A stretch of 64,000 nucleotides of DNA from an uncultured Bacteroidia bacterium (GCA_903897145.1 CAIUAN010000030.1:1-64000), one strand, 5' to 3'; shown: positions 8,943-25,225, counted from the stretch's first letter. Program-made: numbers and translations. Notes: a model not told the origin generated them from the letters alone.

Positions 8943-9605
8943 ATGGCACTAATCAAGACCACCAAAAGTAAAGTATTAGCCATTCAGCATCTGACTCCTA
9001 CAGCCTATGTTGTTAGGCTTGAAAAGAATGGATTTCAGTTTAAAGCTGGTCAATATTTGGTGTTAACGATTCCCGGGAAACAGAAGGCTCGTGAATATTC
9101 GATTTACAATTCTATCGAGACGGATTACATCGACCTACTAATCAAGGAGGTTGATCCAGGTGAAGTATCTAAAGAGATAAAAAATATTGAGCTAGGAACC
9201 GAAGTGGAGCTAGCTGGGCCTTATGGATTCTTTGTACTTCGTGATTCTGAGCTAGCAGCCGGAAAGCATTTTACATTTGTGGCTACAGGCACAGGAATCT
9301 CACCATTTCACAGTATGGTCCTCACCTATTCGAAGTTGAATTATACCCTTTTACATGGGACTCGAAATGAGGGAGAGGCTTATGATGCAGCTGATTATGC
9401 CGCTGATCGGTATATCAACTGTACCTCCAAAGCCGAGACGGGCAATTATAGGGGTCGCGTTACAGACTATTTACTAGCTCAGGAGGTTGATAAAAATTCT
9501 ATTTATTACCTATGTGGAAATTCAGAGATGGTTAATGAAGTCACGATAATCCTTGAGCATCAAGGCATCATGCCAGGCAATATTCGTACAGAAATATTCT
9601 TCTGA
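8943..9605 (+). CDS. Ferredoxin-NADP reductase-type flavoprotein
   Basis: FAD/NAD(P)-binding oxidoreductase of 220 residues. The ATG at 8943 follows the lipA stop by a few bases. Longer readings that start inside lipA add residues without similarity. REYSIYNS near residue 52 is the RxYS FAD-binding motif, GPYGFF follows, and GTGISPFHSM is the NAD(P)-binding loop. The C-terminus ends in aromatic residues (EIFF), as in ferredoxin-NADP reductases. It has no ferredoxin domain of its own. Likely role: electron exchange between NAD(P)H and ferredoxin or flavodoxin, possibly supplying the neighbouring radical SAM enzyme LipA. That link is inference from adjacency. Confidence 0.85.
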   Translation: MALIKTTKSKVLAIQHLTPTAYVVRLEKNGFQFKAGQYLVLTIPGKQKAREYSIYNSIETDYIDLLIKEVDPGEVSKEIKNIELGTEVELAGPYGFFVLRDSELAAGKHFTFVATGTGISPFHSMVLTYSKLNYTLLHGTRNEGEAYDAADYAADRYINCTSKAETGNYRGRVTDYLLAQEVDKNSIYYLCGNSEMVNEVTIILEHQGIMPGNIRTEIFF

Positions 9606-9612
9606 AGATGCT

Positions 9613-9801
9613 ATGGATTTAAAGTACGACAAATCATCCTGCAGTCGCTGCAGCAAAATGCACCTTTGTACTGGCACAGCTCAATGCCCATGCTTTGATC
9701 TACCCGTATCTGAAGAAGTTTTAGAACATGTCGCTTCACATTATGATTCGTGTGTCTGTATAGTTTGTCTCGAAGAAATCAAACAGGAATTAGCCAATTA
9801 A
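9613..9801 (+). CDS. Small cysteine-rich CWC-type protein
   Basis: A 62-residue protein with eight cysteines in the order CxxC, C, CxC, then CxCxxC. This matches the Cys_rich_CWC family pattern, although the Trp of the CWC name is Pro here (CPC). The spacing suggests a small zinc- or iron-binding knuckle, and the function of the family is unknown to me. The chosen start at 9613 comes just after the reductase stop. Earlier starts overlap that gene in another frame. It is the last gene before a strong bidirectional terminator, so it probably shares the lipA-reductase transcript. Confidence 0.75.
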   Translation: MDLKYDKSSCSRCSKMHLCTGTAQCPCFDLPVSEEVLEHVASHYDSCVCIVCLEEIKQELAN

Positions 9802-9816
9802 TCTGATTCGATTGAA

Positions 9817-9860
9817 ACAATAAAAAAGCTGCTCTATTTCTAGAGCAGCTTTTTTATTGT
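9817..9860. terminator. Bidirectional intrinsic terminator
   Basis: A perfect 20-base inverted repeat (9817-9836 and 9841-9860) with a 4-base loop TTTC. The core is GCTGCTCTA/TAGAGCAGC flanked by A-run and T-run on both strands. It lies between the convergent Cys-rich gene and yidC and should stop transcription from either side. Confidence 0.93.
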
Positions 9861-9876
9861 GAAGATAATTTATCAC

Positions 9877-11811
9877 TTATTTTTTCTTTTGAGGTACGTT
9901 ACGTTGTTTAGCCATCTCTTCTAAGCGAGCTTGGAACTTTGATTTCACCACTGGCATCTTTTGTTTAGCCTTAAGCTGTGCATGAATCTCATCTTCATTA
10001 ACTAGCTTCTTGAAGATGAACATCTGCACAAATGTAAAGACTAAAGACAAGAAGTAATAAAGACTTAGGCCTGATGCATAGCTATTAAAGATAAACAAGA
10101 ACATCACTGGCATCAAGTACATCATCGTTTTCATACCTGGCATTTGCTGTGATCCAGCAGCGCTCATCTCATTGTTGTATTTAACATACAAGATATTGGT
10201 AACAGTCATTAACAAACAGAACAAGCTTACATGATGGCCATACCATGGTATTTCGAATGGCAAGGTTGCGATTGAATCGAACGCTGAAAGGTCATGAGCC
10301 CACAAGAAACTTTGCTGTCTTAATTCGATCGAAATTGGGAAAAAATAGAACATGGCAACCAGGATAGGCATTTGGAATATCATAGGCAAACACCCTCCCA
10401 TTGGATTGACCCCTGCCTTTTTATATAGCCCCATCACTGCCTGCTGCGACTCTAGTTTTTTGTCTTCCCCAAATTTCTTCTGGATCTCTTCAATCTCAGG
10501 CTTTAAAAGTCGCATTTTAGCCTGTGAGATATATGATTTATAGGTGAATGGTGCAACGATAACTTTCACGTAGATCGTAAGCAAAAGGATTATCAATCCA
10601 AAGTTGCTAATATACCTGCGAAGGAAATCGAATGCTGGAATAATGATGTATTTATTAGTCCAACCAATTACGGTCCAACCTAAAGAAAGTTCTTCTTCTA
10701 GTTTTACATCATATTGCTTTAGCGTATTGTAATGGTTTGGACCAAAATAAAAGCGTGCAGGAAATGTTTCACTGCCCGAATTATCTAAAGGAAGGGTTAG
10801 ATCGGCGCTCATATCTGAGACAAATGCCAAATCTTTATCTCTTTTCTTTGTGGTAACTTGACCATTTAAGAAGTTTTTATCAGCAATCAAGGCCGAGGAA
10901 AAGAAAAGCGTTTTAAAGCTGATCCATTCAACCTTTGTGGTTAATGCTTTGGTCTCTGATTTCGCAGGAGGTATCTCTCCTACCTCATCTTTGAAATATT
11001 TAAAATAAGCCGTTGCATAATTATCTTCACCAAATTTAGAGACCATCTCTTGTCGAGGCATCTCCATGGTCCAATTTAAATTGATGTAGTTTGAGTTCGC
11101 ACCCATAACCTTTTTAAGTCCGGAGGTTCGCACATCGAAACCAACCATAAAAGAGTTGTGTTTGATGGTGTAGAGATATTCGACCTTAACACCATTTCCG
11201 GCATCAAGAAGCATACTTAGCGACTTAGACGAGTCAGAGCCTTTCACATTGTACTCTTCGCGACCCTCTTTTCCCTTAGATACTGCAGCACCTGAAACAG
11301 ACAAAACTGAATCTTTTAAAGAAGGGACAAAATAGAACTGATCTGTTTGAATGCTTTTGTTTTGTGAAAAGAAGTTCAACCCGAATCTATTTTTTTCCCC
11401 TTCAAAAAGCACTAATGGTTCACCATTAAATCTTTTGTACCCTTTTAATTCAACAGAGTAAATCTTACCACCCTTATTCGACACCTTAATTTTCATTAAG
11501 TTATTCTCGAGTGTTATAAAGTGCTCTGTACCTTTTACGGCTTCGGAGAATACACCATAAAGGTTTTTAAGTTCAGTTCCAGCTCCGCTTTTTGCAGTAT
11601 CAGAACTACTTAGTGGAATTGCTTGAGGTGTAACAGCAATTTGTTTTGCCTTGAGCTCTGCTTGCTGAGCATTGGCAGTCGCAACTTGAGCGATTGAATC
11701 TTGTTGATGCTTAGCGGCCTGTAGTTGACTTTCTGAAGGACTATTCAGATAACTGAATGTTATCAGGATAGTAAAAATCAAGATAAAACCTGTAATTGTA
11801 TTTTTGTCCAT
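9877..11811 (-). CDS. yidC: Membrane protein insertase YidC
   Basis: Inner-membrane insertase/chaperone of 644 residues, the length usual in Bacteroidota. It has an N-terminal membrane anchor (ITGFILIFTILITFSYL), then a large periplasmic beta domain of about 330 residues. The conserved five-helix core follows, recognisable from GWTVIGWTNKYIIIP, SQAKMRLLKPEIEEIQKKFG, NPMGGCLPMIFQMPI and the C-terminal YFFLSLVFT-type helices (YYFLSLVFTFVQMFIF). A lysine-rich tail ends the protein. It starts 20 bases after pyrG on the same strand. This pyrG-yidC order is common in Bacteroidales. Confidence 0.97.
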   Translation of the reverse strand: MDKNTITGFILIFTILITFSYLNSPSESQLQAAKHQQDSIAQVATANAQQAELKAKQIAVTPQAIPLSSSDTAKSGAGTELKNLYGVFSEAVKGTEHFITLENNLMKIKVSNKGGKIYSVELKGYKRFNGEPLVLFEGEKNRFGLNFFSQNKSIQTDQFYFVPSLKDSVLSVSGAAVSKGKEGREEYNVKGSDSSKSLSMLLDAGNGVKVEYLYTIKHNSFMVGFDVRTSGLKKVMGANSNYINLNWTMEMPRQEMVSKFGEDNYATAYFKYFKDEVGEIPPAKSETKALTTKVEWISFKTLFFSSALIADKNFLNGQVTTKKRDKDLAFVSDMSADLTLPLDNSGSETFPARFYFGPNHYNTLKQYDVKLEEELSLGWTVIGWTNKYIIIPAFDFLRRYISNFGLIILLLTIYVKVIVAPFTYKSYISQAKMRLLKPEIEEIQKKFGEDKKLESQQAVMGLYKKAGVNPMGGCLPMIFQMPILVAMFYFFPISIELRQQSFLWAHDLSAFDSIATLPFEIPWYGHHVSLFCLLMTVTNILYVKYNNEMSAAGSQQMPGMKTMMYLMPVMFLFIFNSYASGLSLYYFLSLVFTFVQMFIFKKLVNEDEIHAQLKAKQKMPVVKSKFQARLEEMAKQRNVPQKKK

Positions 11812-11831
11812 AAAAAGAGTTCGAATTGGGA

Positions 11832-13505
<1,674 letters not shown>

Positions 13506-13540
13506 CTAACATTAAAATTAGGTTACTTTCAATCAAATGA

Positions 13541-13572
13541 AAATCCCGCTCCATTTGACTGAAACGGGATTA
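13541..13572 (-). terminator. Probable terminator of the DUF349 gene
   Basis: Inverted repeat AATCCCG ... CGGGATT with a loop of about 16 bases, followed on the minus strand by TTTCATTTG. It lies 20 bases past the stop of the DUF349 gene. The stem is short and the T-run imperfect, so it is only a likely terminator. Confidence 0.5.
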
Positions 13573-13590
13573 TATGGTTCATAAAAAACC

Positions 13591-15813
13591 TTAGTTAATC
13601 TCTTCCGTTGAATCGATAACCTTTAGTTTTTGTTTTAAATAATCGATCTGAACTTTGATCTTATCCATTTGATCATTTACGCCTTGGATAAGCGATTGTG
13701 CACCTTTACTGGAACCAAAGAATCCAACATTATTAGAAAGGGTATTAATTTCACTCTCTAACTGCTTCAGATGCTGAGCTGTTTTATCGCGCTCCAGATT
13801 GATCTTCGCCCATCCACGTTGCTGTGAAGCTAGGTGTTCAATCTTACTTTTGAATTTATACATGCCCATATCCTGATCATCCAACTTAAGCTGATCAAAA
13901 TAGCTATCCACTAACGTATGATAACGAGACTGAAGCTCCTCTTTCTTGCGAAATGGAACGAAACCAATCGATGCCCATTTCTCTTGAAATTTCTTCAATA
14001 CGTCAATATCGTCTTTTGTATTACCTGTGATTTTAAACTTTTCGATCTCAGCTATTAGAGCGATCTTCGTTTTATAATTCTCATCTTGATCGCCAGTTAC
14101 ACTAGAGAAATGAGTTGTTTTACGATTGAAAAACTCATCGCAAGCGCTCCTAAATCGTTTCCATACTAGCTCTGATTGCTTGCGAGGTACCGGACCAACT
14201 TCTTTCCATTTTTTCTGTAAAGCGATCAACTTATCTGTTGATGCTTTCCAGTCGTCTGATTCTTTTAGCTTCTCAGCTTGATCACAGATCTCAACTTTCA
14301 AAGCTAAATTTTTGCTAAGTTGATCTTTACTCTTATTCCAAAAATCACGTTTGTTTTGAAAAAATGCATCATTGGCAGCCCGAAAGCGCTCCCAAACTTT
14401 TGCATTTTCCTTACGAGGACCGAAACCTGAATTTTTCCAAGCTTCTTGCAGTGCAATCACCTTATCAGTTACATCATTCCATTCGCGTGGATTATCTGAA
14501 GTAAAGGTGCAATGCGACTCTGCTTGTTCACAAAGCTCAACTTTTTTCTGAAGCTGTTCTTTTTGTGAAGAACGCTCGTGTTCAAAAAACTGCTGATAAC
14601 GTTTATTGATGAGTGTTGTAGCCAATTTAAAGCGCTCCCAAAGCTCCTGTTTGTTCTCACGAGGAACTGGACCTATTTCACGCCACGATTCATGCAGTTT
14701 CTGAAGCTCTCTGAATGTTGCCAAAGCCTCTTTTTCGGATGCATTAGCTAGCTCCTCAGCTTTGGAACACAACTTAGATTTCTCATCCATATTGTGTCGT
14801 AAATCTAAGTCGCGCAATTCACGGTTGATCTTGACAAAATCATAAAACAACTCAACGTTATAATGATAATTTTCCCATAGATCCTTAACCTTAGTTTGTG
14901 GTACTTGACCAATGCTTTTCCATTTATCCTGTAAATTATTGAACTCCTGGAATGTCATATTGATAGACTCTTCACTATTTATTAAAGCTTTAATCTCTTC
15001 AATAATAGCCAGTTTCTTCGCGTAATTATCGTCTTTTATGGCTTCTTGCTTTCTATTTAACTCAGCGCGAAGGTTCTTATATTCTCGCAATAGGTCTTTT
15101 AATTCAACTTCAAATAGATCCTCTGAAGCTTCAAACAAAACCTCTTCATGACCTTCGGCCAAGAACGCTGCTTTCTGCTCATTTAATTCACTATTTCTAA
15201 TTTTATAAAAACAACCCTTTATAGCTTCTGCGTGAGGCCTAATCTCATCAGCCGTACCTTCGGCAAGTATTTTCCGTAACGTACTAACTAATTGATTTTT
15301 ATTATAAGAAGAGTAATCATGAATAGGAATCGAATGAACATCGGATTCGTGATCAGAAAATAAATCATCCTCTTCTTCTGTCTGCTCGGAAGCTTGGACA
15401 ATCTGATCGATTAAGGTATTTTCATTGGCAATTGCACTTACATCTACTGGAGTGGGAATACTCTTTCTTTTACTTGCCTTTTCTTTAATCGGAACAGCAA
15501 CATCTGCTTTCGCATCCGTGGCAGCAATTTTAGGTTTTGCCTCTTTAGCTGGAGTAGATTTTACTTTAAACGTTTTTCCAACTGCTGCAGCTTTTTCTTT
15601 TGCAATTGGCTTTGAAGCTTTCACTTTATCTTCAGATGAAGAAGAAACCTTTTTTGATTTAACCTCCTTTTTTTCAGAATCCTTTAAGGGTTTCTCTTTT
15701 TTCGGAGCTTCTGCAGCTACTTTTGGTTTGGTGGCTTTAGGTTTTACTTCTGTTTTTTTAGGCAATGTAGCTTTAGGTGCAGTTGCCTTTTTTTTCAATT
15801 CGTTAGATTCCAT
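13591..15813 (-). CDS. DUF349-repeat coiled-coil protein
   Basis: A 740-residue protein in three parts. Residues 1-120 are low-complexity, rich in Lys, Ala, Pro and Glu, and likely disordered and basic. An acidic patch (TEEEDDLFSDHESD) follows near residue 145. The rest is highly charged helix with five DUF349 units whose core, LQxxWKxxGxVPR with a following W..F, recurs near residues 296, 374, 459, 536 and 614, about every 79 residues. A final coiled-coil stretch ends the protein. Function is unknown to me. The basic tail could bind nucleic acid or ribosomes, but that is a guess. No signal peptide or membrane segment is visible. Confidence 0.85.
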   Translation of the reverse strand: MESNELKKKATAPKATLPKKTEVKPKATKPKVAAEAPKKEKPLKDSEKKEVKSKKVSSSSEDKVKASKPIAKEKAAAVGKTFKVKSTPAKEAKPKIAATDAKADVAVPIKEKASKRKSIPTPVDVSAIANENTLIDQIVQASEQTEEEDDLFSDHESDVHSIPIHDYSSYNKNQLVSTLRKILAEGTADEIRPHAEAIKGCFYKIRNSELNEQKAAFLAEGHEEVLFEASEDLFEVELKDLLREYKNLRAELNRKQEAIKDDNYAKKLAIIEEIKALINSEESINMTFQEFNNLQDKWKSIGQVPQTKVKDLWENYHYNVELFYDFVKINRELRDLDLRHNMDEKSKLCSKAEELANASEKEALATFRELQKLHESWREIGPVPRENKQELWERFKLATTLINKRYQQFFEHERSSQKEQLQKKVELCEQAESHCTFTSDNPREWNDVTDKVIALQEAWKNSGFGPRKENAKVWERFRAANDAFFQNKRDFWNKSKDQLSKNLALKVEICDQAEKLKESDDWKASTDKLIALQKKWKEVGPVPRKQSELVWKRFRSACDEFFNRKTTHFSSVTGDQDENYKTKIALIAEIEKFKITGNTKDDIDVLKKFQEKWASIGFVPFRKKEELQSRYHTLVDSYFDQLKLDDQDMGMYKFKSKIEHLASQQRGWAKINLERDKTAQHLKQLESEINTLSNNVGFFGSSKGAQSLIQGVNDQMDKIKVQIDYLKQKLKVIDSTEEIN

Positions 15814-16279
15814 CAGAAAATTAGTTAGGGCGATTAAGCCAGGATGATTACAATATTATTTTACGAAAATAGATATTTACAAGCTAATACTCAACTTATT
15901 CACTAACATATTTTTGTTCCAAATAACGATTGACTCATTGAGGTTTATAACAAAAAATCTATCTGTCTGTTTTTCAAAATACTATACAAAGCAAAGCGAT
16001 AAAATTCCCACCTATCTAGGAAGAAAAAGAATTCTATTAAAATGATTTAAAATCGTGATTAACCTTCAATAATATGAACATTAACAGCTATACAAGTGCC
16101 CTACTCTTTTGTAAAATGATAACTATGATATCTATTTTCATTAATTCAAACAACATTTAAGCGACCTATCAAAGCTAAATCTGTGCTTTAGGGGTTCTAA
16201 ACGAACCGGCTCTTCGATTGAATCGAACCAATACCTTGTGAAGAACCATTGGTATTGCTATTTTTGTAAAAAAAGAACT
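15814..16279. other. Divergent intergenic region, DUF349 gene / trmD
   Basis: A 466-base AT-rich gap between divergent genes. It must hold both promoters. A good Bacteroidota promoter for trmD is listed separately. I see no convincing open frame, tRNA-like sequence or long inverted repeat in the remainder. Confidence 0.6.
16236..16266 (+). promoter_or_regulatory. trmD promoter, Bacteroidota type
   Basis: TTG at 16236-16238 and TATTTTTG at 16259-16266, separated by 20 bases, match the Bacteroidota -33/-7 pattern (TTG, about 19-20 bases, TAnnTTTG). The trmD ATG is only 14 bases after the -7 element, so the leader would be very short. Confidence 0.7.
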
Positions 16280-20902
<4,623 letters not shown>

Positions 20903-21121
20903 AAACGTTTTAAATTATTATGTATTGGTAAAAAAAATAGTCAAATAGTAAGATTACTTCGCCAATTATTTAGAAATTTGCAAAATAATTAGGCAGCGAA
21001 AAAATAAAAATATAAAATTGGTTCTTTTTTTTGAATATACAGATACGGTTGAAATAGTTGCTTAATTTCATTGAACCAAAGCAACCCTTGTTTGTAATTA
21101 GTACGGTATTAAATTTTCAAA

Positions 21122-23836
21122 ATGGATAGGTTCTCTTTAGTCGGAAATCAAGAAATTGGCGCAATTGAAGAATTGTATAAACTTTACCTTCAAAACCCGC
21201 AAGAAATAGATGAAAGTTGGCGTAATTTTTTCGAAGGATTTGAATTAGCTCGCAAGGCATACGACTCGAAATCATCAGATTTAGTTGATAAAAGTCATCT
21301 CGAAAAAGAATTCTGCATTCTAAACCTCATTAATGGCTATCGCCAGAGAGGACATCTGTTTACAAGAACCAATCCAGTAAGGCGCAGACGTCAATACTCC
21401 CCTACCCTTGACTACAAAAATTTCGGTCTTCAGGAGAGTGATTTAAATCAAACTTTTGAAGCAGGAAAAGAGATAGGTATAGGCGCATCAACATTAAGTA
21501 CCATTATTGCTCATCTTGAACATACTTACTGCGAGTCGATTGGTGTTGAATACCTTTATATGCGTAACCCTGAGCTGATTGATTGGCTAAAACGCAGAAT
21601 GGAAAGCACTCAAAACACGGAAAAACTTCAAATCGAGGATCAAAAAGAGATCTTTAACTATTTAAAGGAGGCTGCTGGATTTGAGAATTTCATACATACG
21701 AAGTTTGTTGGAGCTAAAAGATTTTCACTTGAAGGTACTGAAGGACTTATTCCTGCGCTAAACGCCATCGTAGAACACGGTGTCAACCTTGGTCTTGAAG
21801 AGTATGTTATTGGAATCTCTCATCGAGGTCGTTTGAATGTTTTAGCTAATATTTTAAAGAAACCATATGAAAATATCTTCAAAGAGTTTTATGCCACAGA
21901 ATATGAAGATGGCATTGAACTTGGCGATGTAAAATACCACCTAGGCTTCGACAAAGAAATCATTACCAAAAATGGCTCTAAAGTTAAGTTAAGCTTATTG
22001 CCCAACCCTTCTCACCTAGAAGCTGTAGCACCACTAGCTGAAGGGATGGTTAGAGCGAAAATAGACTATACCTATGAAGGGGATTTCAATAAAATCGCTC
22101 CTATTATTATCCATGGCGATGCTGCAATTGCTGGACAAGGAGTCGTTTACGAAGTCATTCAAATGTCACAACTGCCTGGCTATAAAACTGGTGGAACAAT
22201 ACATATTGTGGTAAACAATCAAATTGGATTTACCACCGATTATTTAGATGCACGATCAAGTACCTATTGCACAGACGTTGCAAAGGTTACGCGCTCTCCT
22301 GTTTTCCATGTAAATGGTGATGATCCAGAAGCCATCATCTTTACTGTTAAGCTAGCCTTAGAATTCAGACAGCATTTTCATAGTGACGTATTTATCGATA
22401 TCCTTTCATACCGGAAATATGGTCATAATGAGGGTGATGAGCCTCGATTTACACAACCAATATTATACAAAGCTATTTCACAACATCCAAATCCTCGTGA
22501 TATCTATGCCAGCAAATTAATTGAAGCAGGGGTAATGACTCAAGAGGAAGTGCTTTCTGAGATTGATGAATTCAATCAGCATTTAGAAGGTAAATACGAA
22601 CTAAGTAAGGATATCGACAAGGTGAAGATAAAAAGCTTCCTTGTTGAAGAATATAAAGATTATCGCTTTCCAGAGCCTTCTGAAACGATCTCAACACCTA
22701 CTGGTGTGTCTGGAGCTAAGCTGAAAGAGTTAGGATTAAAAATAAACACCTTACCGAACGAGAAGAAATTCTTTGGAAAGATTATTAAGATTTTAGCTGA
22801 GCGTCGTCAGATGTTAACAGAGAACAAAGTTGATTGGGCTTTGGCTGAACAGCTAGCTTTTGCCTCTTTGCTTTCTGAAAATGTTCCTGTTCGATTGAGT
22901 GGTCAGGATTGCGAAAGAGGAACTTTCTCGCATCGTCATGCTGCCATTGTAATGGAAGAAGGAACAGAGAAATACTTCCCTCTAAAAAGCGTATCTGATG
23001 ACCAGGCTAAATTTAGTGTTTACAACTCCCCTCTTAACGAGTATGGCGTCATGGGCTTCGAATATGGATATTCTATGTTTTATCCTAAAGGACTTACCAT
23101 CTGGGAGGCACAATTTGGCGATTTCAGCAATGTAGCTCAAGTAGTTATCGATCAATACATTAGTTCTGCAGGCGAGAAATGGGGATTAATGAATGGCTTA
23201 GTCTTGTTTCTACCTCATGGTTATGAAGGTCAGGGTTCGGAGCATTCAAGCGGCCGTTTAGAGCGGATGTTATCTTTGTGCACCAATCATAACATGCAAG
23301 TTATGATGCCTACTACCCCAGCTAATATGTTCCATCTATTGCGTCGACAAGTGCTAGGGAATATTCGTATTCCATTGGTGGTATTTACGCCGAAAAGCTT
23401 ATTGAGGCATCCTATGGTGGTCTCTCCAATGGAGCATCTAACCTCGCAAGAGTTTATGGAAATCATTCCTGACCAAACTGTGGCACCAGGAAAAGCTGAA
23501 GTATTAATCTTTACAACTGGAAAAATTTACTACGAATTATTGGAACGACGCGATAAATTAGGACTTAAAAATCAAGCTATTGTTCGCGTTGAGCAGTTGT
23601 ATCCATTCCCTTCTGAAGAACTTCGTCAGTTAAAATTCAAGAACTCAAAAGCTAAACGGGTCTTATGGGTGCAAGATGAACCAGCAAATATGGGTGCTTG
23701 GCCTTATATTTCACGCAAATTTCCTGAGCTCGAACTTGAACTAATATGTCGTCCTGAAAGTGCTAGTCCAGCTACTGGAATGTTGGATAAGCATAAAAGA
23801 AGTCTTGAGCGAATTCTAAATGCAGTATTTAATTAA
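21122..23836 (+). CDS. sucA: 2-Oxoglutarate dehydrogenase E1
   Basis: Thiamine diphosphate-dependent decarboxylase component of the 2-oxoglutarate dehydrogenase complex, 904 residues. ISHRGRLNVLAN, the ThDP/Mg2+ motif GDAAIAGQGVVYEV, RKYGHNEGDEPRFTQP and the C-terminal transketolase-like SGQDCERGTFSHRHA are all conserved. The N-terminus holds the short E2-binding helix region (LYKLYLQNPQEIDESW). sucB starts 24 bases later, so the two form an operon. Upstream lie 218 bases shared with the divergent nuclease gene. Confidence 0.97.
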   Translation: MDRFSLVGNQEIGAIEELYKLYLQNPQEIDESWRNFFEGFELARKAYDSKSSDLVDKSHLEKEFCILNLINGYRQRGHLFTRTNPVRRRRQYSPTLDYKNFGLQESDLNQTFEAGKEIGIGASTLSTIIAHLEHTYCESIGVEYLYMRNPELIDWLKRRMESTQNTEKLQIEDQKEIFNYLKEAAGFENFIHTKFVGAKRFSLEGTEGLIPALNAIVEHGVNLGLEEYVIGISHRGRLNVLANILKKPYENIFKEFYATEYEDGIELGDVKYHLGFDKEIITKNGSKVKLSLLPNPSHLEAVAPLAEGMVRAKIDYTYEGDFNKIAPIIIHGDAAIAGQGVVYEVIQMSQLPGYKTGGTIHIVVNNQIGFTTDYLDARSSTYCTDVAKVTRSPVFHVNGDDPEAIIFTVKLALEFRQHFHSDVFIDILSYRKYGHNEGDEPRFTQPILYKAISQHPNPRDIYASKLIEAGVMTQEEVLSEIDEFNQHLEGKYELSKDIDKVKIKSFLVEEYKDYRFPEPSETISTPTGVSGAKLKELGLKINTLPNEKKFFGKIIKILAERRQMLTENKVDWALAEQLAFASLLSENVPVRLSGQDCERGTFSHRHAAIVMEEGTEKYFPLKSVSDDQAKFSVYNSPLNEYGVMGFEYGYSMFYPKGLTIWEAQFGDFSNVAQVVIDQYISSAGEKWGLMNGLVLFLPHGYEGQGSEHSSGRLERMLSLCTNHNMQVMMPTTPANMFHLLRRQVLGNIRIPLVVFTPKSLLRHPMVVSPMEHLTSQEFMEIIPDQTVAPGKAEVLIFTTGKIYYELLERRDKLGLKNQAIVRVEQLYPFPSEELRQLKFKNSKAKRVLWVQDEPANMGAWPYISRKFPELELELICRPESASPATGMLDKHKRSLERILNAVFN

Positions 23837-23860
23837 CTTTAGATCCTAAATTATTCTGAT

Positions 23861-25105
23861 ATGATTTTTGAAATCAAAATACCGTCACCGGGTGAATCGA
23901 TTACCGAAGTTGAGATAGGCAGATGGCTTGTTGAAGATGGCTCTAGTGTAGTAAAGAATCAAGAAATTGCTGAGATAGAATCAGATAAGGCAACTTTACC
24001 CTTAAATGCGTCTGCGAATGGCATACTTAAGATTTTGGTTCACGAAGGAGAACGGACAGCTGTAGGAACAGTTGTTTGCCAGATCGATGGAGATGAAAAT
24101 GCTCAGAAAGTTGAAAAGAAAGCTGCTAAAGAGACTCCTAAACAAGAACCAGTTGCTGCCTCAAAGAGTGCGGAAGTAAAGGAACAAGCTCCTGCTGTGA
24201 CGAAAGAAGTCACAAATCATTTAAAAATTACCCCTGCAGCAAAAGCTGTTATGGAGGAGGCGAAATTAAATATCGATGAATTAATTAGTGGTTTGCGCAG
24301 AATTAGCCGTAAAGATGTTGAAGCGGTACTTGGAGCTTCAAATGTAAGCTTACCCTTGAGTTCAACAGAAATAACAAGAGAAGTGGATCGCAATGCCATG
24401 TCACCTTTACGTCGCAAACTTAGTCAACGTCTAGTTGCTGTTAAGAACGAAACAGCCATGCTTACGACCTTCAATGAGATCGATATGAGTCATTTAATGG
24501 AGTTACGTAAAACACACCAGCAAGCCTTTGTTGATAAATATGGTTTGAAATTAGGGTTCATGTCTTTTTTTACCAAGGCAGTCAGTATAGCCTTAGCAAG
24601 TCATCCTTCTGTCAATTCATTGATCGAAGATGAGGATATTATTACCCCTCGCTATCACGATATTGGCATTGCAGTGCAGACGCCAAAAGGTCTCATGGTT
24701 CCGATTGTTCGCAATGCAGAAACCAAGTCAATTGAAGGAATCGAGCGTGAGATAAAAGAACTTGCTGACAAAGCAAGAGACAAAAAATTAACAGTGCAAG
24801 AGATGACAGGTGGAACCTTTACCATTACCAATGGTGGCGTATTTGGTTCGCTTATGTCAACACCTATACTTAATCCACCACAGAGTGGAATCTTAGGAAT
24901 GCATACCATCAAAGACCGACCAGTAGCCATCAACGGCAAGGTTGAAATTCGTCCAATGATGTATGTGGCATTATCTTATGACCATCGGATTATTGATGGA
25001 AAAGATTCCGTTGGATTTTTAGTAAAAGTAAAAGACTTGATTGAAAACCCAGCTAAGCTATTATTCAATGGCAAAAGTGGAGATGAAGTTTTGCTAGGAT
25101 TATAA
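23861..25105 (+). CDS. sucB: 2-Oxoglutarate dehydrogenase E2, succinyltransferase
   Basis: Dihydrolipoyl succinyltransferase of 414 residues. Domain order: lipoyl domain (residues 1-75, lipoylated Lys43 in ESDKAT), Ala/Pro/Lys-rich linker, peripheral subunit-binding domain ([11 protein letters not shown] to RKDVEAVL), and catalytic domain ending in YDHRIIDG with the active-site His and Asp. It is the second gene of the sucAB operon. No canonical E3 follows. The lipoamide-dehydrogenase-like protein 10 kb downstream lacks the redox cysteines, so the working E3 must be elsewhere. A terminator follows the stop. Confidence 0.96.
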   Translation: MIFEIKIPSPGESITEVEIGRWLVEDGSSVVKNQEIAEIESDKATLPLNASANGILKILVHEGERTAVGTVVCQIDGDENAQKVEKKAAKETPKQEPVAASKSAEVKEQAPAVTKEVTNHLKITPAAKAVMEEAKLNIDELISGLRRISRKDVEAVLGASNVSLPLSSTEITREVDRNAMSPLRRKLSQRLVAVKNETAMLTTFNEIDMSHLMELRKTHQQAFVDKYGLKLGFMSFFTKAVSIALASHPSVNSLIEDEDIITPRYHDIGIAVQTPKGLMVPIVRNAETKSIEGIEREIKELADKARDKKLTVQEMTGGTFTITNGGVFGSLMSTPILNPPQSGILGMHTIKDRPVAINGKVEIRPMMYVALSYDHRIIDGKDSVGFLVKVKDLIENPAKLLFNGKSGDEVLLGL

Positions 25106-25130
25106 TACATTTTATACCCACCCAAATTTA

Positions 25131-25167
25131 AATGGGATTATTGAGTAATCAATAATCCCATTTTTTA
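25131..25167 (+). terminator. Terminator of sucAB
   Basis: A perfect 14-base stem, AATGGGATTATTGA (25131-25144) and TCAATAATCCCATT (25149-25162), loop GTAA, followed by TTTTATG. It lies 25 bases after the sucB stop. Confidence 0.92.
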
Positions 25168-25225
25168 TGATGGCCAAAATAGAGGAAAAGATCTAGATTC
25201 GAAAGCTCTTCGAATGACCATAAAT

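Noticed and set aside
15425-15847. Long hydrophobic open frame opposite the DUF349 gene start
   Set aside because: It is the reverse reading of the Lys/Ala-rich low-complexity tail, which yields artificial Phe/Leu/Ala-rich sequence. There is no start context and no family similarity.
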